Positions 15,930 to 17,478 of a stretch of 17,478 nt of DNA are shown piece by piece. The stretch spans positions 1 through 17,478 of the forward strand of contig JAFRZQ010000102.1 of NCBI GenBank assembly GCA_017442465.1. The letters are read 5' to 3'. The notes beneath the pieces were generated by a model. It was given only the letters and a program-made list of their open reading frames with translations, did no database searches and was not told the origin of the DNA. This stretch comes from Anaerotignum sp. (GTDB lineage: Bacteria; Bacillota; Clostridia; Lachnospirales; Anaerotignaceae). Made by a program: the position numbers and the translations under genes. Numbering within the stretch: the stretch's first letter is position 1; every line of letters starts with the position of its first letter.

Positions 15930-16946
15930 TCAGTCATTGTATCTGCAAGCATGAGGACGCAGTTCGAATACCAGTTTCGCCAGTTCATCAAACTGATCGG
16001 GTGTCAGGGACTGAGGGCCGTCACACAGGGCTTTTGCAGGGTTATTATGCACTTCGATCATCAGCCCGTCCGCACCGGCAACAGTCGCCGCCATAGCCAT
16101 GGGTTTTACCAGATGGGCATAGCCCATTGCGTGGCTGGGGTCGATAACGATGGGCAGGTGTGTCAGCTTTTTCAGCACAGGGATGGCACTCAGATCCAGT
16201 GTATTTCTGGTTCTTGTTTCGAAGGTACGGATGCCTCTTTCGCACAGGATGACGTTTTCGTTGCCGCCCGCCATGATGTATTCCGCACTCATCAGCATTT
16301 CATCGATGGTATTTGCCAGACCTCTTTTCAGCAGGATGGGTTTGCTTGTTTTCCCCAGTTCCTTCAGGAGTTCAAAGTTCTGCATATTTCTTGCGCCGAC
16401 CTGGATCAGGTCAACGGATTCTTCGAACATAGGGATATGCACGGCATTCATGATTTCAGAAACGATAGGCAGACCTGTTTTTTCCTTGGCTTCCACCAGA
16501 AGCTTCAGACCGTCCCCCTTCAAACCCTGGAATGCATAAGGGGAAGTTCTGGGCTTGAATGCACCGCCGCGAAGAAGGCCTGCACCTGCCGCTTTCACCC
16601 TTTCTGCAATTTCACATACCTGTTCTTCGCTTTCTACAGAGCAGGGGCCTGCAATGATCTGAAAATTGCCGCCGCCGATTTTCTTGCCTGCGATATCCAC
16701 TACCAGATCGTCATTATGGAATTTTCTGTTAGCATTTTTGAAAGGCTCCTGAATACGCTGTACGTTTTCCACGATGTCCAGTGCACGGATCAGATCCATA
16801 TCCACAACGGATGTATCCCCAACCAGACCGATGATGGTATGGTTCACGCCCTGAGAAATATGGGTTGTGATGCCAAGGCTGCCCAGCCATGCCTTCAGGT
16901 TTTCGATCTGTTCTGCTTTTGTATTGGGTTTCAGTACTACTACCAT
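15930..16946 (-). CDS. aroF: AroF, DAHP synthase, type I-beta with N-terminal ferredoxin-like regulatory domain
   Basis: It condenses phosphoenolpyruvate and erythrose-4-phosphate to DAHP, the first shikimate-pathway step. In 338 residues, a ferredoxin-like regulatory domain (about 1-66) precedes the barrel. The metal ligands fall at Cys102 (GPCSVES), His272 (DPSHAMG), Glu298 (IEVH) and Asp309 (CDGPQ), the same numbering as the Thermotoga maritima enzyme. RGGAFKPRTSPYAFQG (126-141), KRG and CERG complete the substrate site. The N-terminal domain in this class binds Tyr or Phe, so feedback inhibition is expected on top of the attenuator upstream. AAGGAGG lies seven bases before the ATG. It is the first structural gene of the operon. 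Confidence 0.97.
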   Translation of the reverse strand: MVVVLKPNTKAEQIENLKAWLGSLGITTHISQGVNHTIIGLVGDTSVVDMDLIRALDIVENVQRIQEPFKNANRKFHNDDLVVDIAGKKIGGGNFQIIAGPCSVESEEQVCEIAERVKAAGAGLLRGGAFKPRTSPYAFQGLKGDGLKLLVEAKEKTGLPIVSEIMNAVHIPMFEESVDLIQVGARNMQNFELLKELGKTSKPILLKRGLANTIDEMLMSAEYIMAGGNENVILCERGIRTFETRTRNTLDLSAIPVLKKLTHLPIVIDPSHAMGYAHLVKPMAMAATVAGADGLMIEVHNNPAKALCDGPQSLTPDQFDELAKLVFELRPHACRYND

Positions 16947-17014
16947 AAGACTTCCTCCTTCATCTCATTTCTTCTATCAAAAATCATCTTTTTTCAATTC
17001 GGTTCTCAGATGCA

Positions 17015-17052
17015 AATAAAAAAGCTTCGCAGCGAATTTCACTGCGAAGCCT
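17015..17052 (-). terminator. Intrinsic terminator of the aroF attenuator
   Basis: On the minus strand GCTTCGCAG (17042-17050) pairs perfectly with CTGCGAAGC (17024-17032). The stem can be extended by a U-G pair inside and G-U and A-U pairs outside, and is followed by six T, one A and three T. It stands between the leader peptide and aroF, about 70 bases before the aroF start, so it would stop transcription before the structural genes when formed. Confidence 0.9.
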
Positions 17053-17115
17053 ATCTGCCTTCTTCAAGAAAAAACCACGAAAACAAGCCGTCTTTTCTCA
17101 ACAGTAAAATTCACT
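17031..17115 (-). promoter_or_regulatory. Antiterminator pairing of the aroF attenuator
   Basis: Minus-strand AGTGAATTTTACTGTTGAG (17097-17115) can pair with CTTCGCAGTGAAATTCGCT (17031-17049) over 19 positions with one mismatch and four G-U pairs. The second segment contains most of the terminator's 5' arm, so the two structures exclude each other. The first segment contains the leader-peptide stop codon (17111-17113), so a ribosome finishing the peptide would cover it. A short competing hairpin, AAGATTC (17118-17124) with GAATTTT (17106-17112), could act as the protector. The pairings were worked out by hand, without energy calculation. Confidence 0.8.
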
Positions 17116-17179
17116 TTGAATCTTTGAAAACACGGTAAAAATAAAAGTATTCAGCTGCAAAAGTATGATTCTGTCTCAT
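17111..17179 (-). CDS. Tyr/Phe-rich leader peptide of the aro operon (22 aa)
   Basis: This is a 22-codon open frame from ATG 17177-17179 to TGA 17111-17113, with AGAGGA (17188-17193) eight bases upstream. Residues 7-18 read FAAEYFYFYRVF; seven of 22 codons are Tyr or Phe, five of them consecutive (11-15). Such clustering of the end-product residues of the downstream operon is the hallmark of leader peptides in attenuators such as pheL of E. coli. The inferred role is to sense charged tRNA-Tyr and tRNA-Phe by ribosome stalling. At codons 11-15 the stalled ribosome would leave the antiterminator segment free; at the stop codon it would mask it. The peptide itself probably has no further function. 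Confidence 0.85.
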   Translation of the reverse strand: MRQNHTFAAEYFYFYRVFKDSK

Positions 17180-17227
17180 GATTTGCGTCCTCTTTCATTT
17201 TATTTTTCGCTTTGTTGGGTTTTTATC

Positions 17228-17256
17228 ATACTAGCACAATGGAACAGGAAAGTAAA
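17228..17256 (-). promoter_or_regulatory. Probable promoter of the aro operon and leader
   Basis: Minus-strand TTTACT (17251-17256) is a -35 candidate, 17 bp from TAGTAT (17228-17233), which is preceded by TGC as an extended -10. TATGAT, three bases further on, is an alternative -10. Transcription would start near 17221, about 40 bases before the leader-peptide ATG, giving a leader RNA of about 275 bases before aroF. The remainder of the gap up to 17312 shows nothing else that I can support. Confidence 0.65.
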
Positions 17257-17312
17257 CCCTTCTCCCGAAAAAATCTTCCCCTGACAATAAATTGTTCCCC
17301 GTCCAAGGACAC

Positions 17313-17352
17313 AAAAAAACAATGAAAGCCTTTAGAATCTTTCATTGTTTTT
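17313..17352 (-). terminator. Terminator after the upstream nitroreductase-like gene
   Basis: The stem AACAATGAAAG / CTTTCATTGTT encloses a ten-base loop and is flanked by A-rich and T-rich runs on both sides, extending to 14 bp if the A-T pairs are counted. On the minus strand it ends in seven T (17313-17319). It lies four bases after the stop of the upstream gene and isolates it from the aro promoter. The symmetry means it could act in both directions. Confidence 0.85.
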
Positions 17353-17355
17353 ATC

Positions 17356-17478
17356 TTACAAGGCTGTTATATCCAATTTTTTTCTTGCCGTCGTTCTTCT
17401 GTATTTCACTCTCGGCTCACCAATTGCAAATGTAACGAATGGCGCCTCATCTTCTTTTATACCGATACTCTCGTATAA
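17356..17478 (-). CDS. C-terminal fragment of a probable nitroreductase-family protein (partial)
   Basis: Forty codons and a TAA stop are visible; the rest lies outside the window. The segment FVTFAIGEPRVKYRRTTARK resembles the conserved tail of FMN-dependent nitroreductase-like proteins, where a small-residue GxP is followed by a VKYxR-type basic motif and ends a few residues later. No catalytic or flavin residues can be judged from so short a piece, and the substrate is unknown. It is closed off by its own terminator, so it is probably unrelated to the aro operon. Confidence 0.6.
   Translation of the reverse strand, partial: LYESIGIKEDEAPFVTFAIGEPRVKYRRTTARKKLDITAL

Noticed and set aside
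17151..17198. Alternative short frame starting at ATG 17198 in the aro leader (15 codons)
   Set aside because: It lacks a ribosome binding site, has one Tyr and one Phe codon only, and stops far from the antiterminator; the overlapping 22-codon frame fits far better.
17284..17295. Short palindrome ACAATAAATTGT upstream of the aro promoter as an operator
   Set aside because: It is AT-rich and only 5+2+5 bases, at about -65 relative to the predicted start; chance occurrence is likely and no regulator is suggested.

Overview
The window is a stretch of Firmicutes (Clostridia-like) chromosome. Every gene I can support lies on the minus strand. The reasons for this assignment are the gene order mraZ-rsmH-ftsL-pbpB-spoVD-murE-murF, which matches the dcw cluster of endospore formers, a SpoVD-type penicillin-binding protein, a MurE with the DNPR motif of meso-diaminopimelate-adding enzymes, and AGGAGG-type ribosome binding sites. 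I cannot name a genus from the sequence alone; Lachnospiraceae-like Clostridia is a guess.

Read in the direction of transcription (right to left), the window opens with the last 40 codons of a probable nitroreductase-family protein and its hairpin terminator (17313-17478). The region 16947-17256 follows. It contains a promoter, a 22-codon leader peptide rich in Tyr and Phe codons, and two mutually exclusive RNA structures, an antiterminator and a rho-independent terminator. This has the architecture of a ribosome-mediated transcription attenuator. It precedes an eight-gene aromatic amino acid operon: aroF (DAHP synthase), tyrA, aroB, aroA, aroC, pheA (chorismate mutase-prephenate dehydratase), aroQ (type II dehydroquinase) and a class I aminotransferase. 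The genes are packed with gaps of 12-24 bp or an 11-bp overlap, and the operon ends in a perfect-stem terminator at 8776-8812. Together they encode DAHP formation to chorismate except for shikimate dehydrogenase and shikimate kinase (aroE and aroK are not here), then the Phe and Tyr branches up to a candidate final transamination.

The second transcription unit is the dcw cluster. Its control region (8471-8775) has a promoter followed by four GTGG motifs at exactly 10-bp intervals, as expected for a MraZ autoregulatory operator, and a second, distal GTGG-rich array containing an 18-bp direct repeat. Then come mraZ, rsmH, ftsL, a division-type class B PBP with two PASTA domains, a SpoVD-like class B PBP with one PASTA domain, murE, and murF, which is cut by the window edge. 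Two internal promoters are suggested: a sigma-E-like one directly before spoVD and an extended -10 vegetative one before murE. These would separate sporulation-specific expression from constitutive expression inside the cluster.

The most notable item is the aro leader. No T-box sequence is visible; control seems instead to use a Tyr/Phe-rich leader peptide, a mechanism best known from enterobacterial phe and trp operons. No mobile elements, CRISPR arrays, tRNAs or rRNAs were seen, and no plus-strand gene is convincing.
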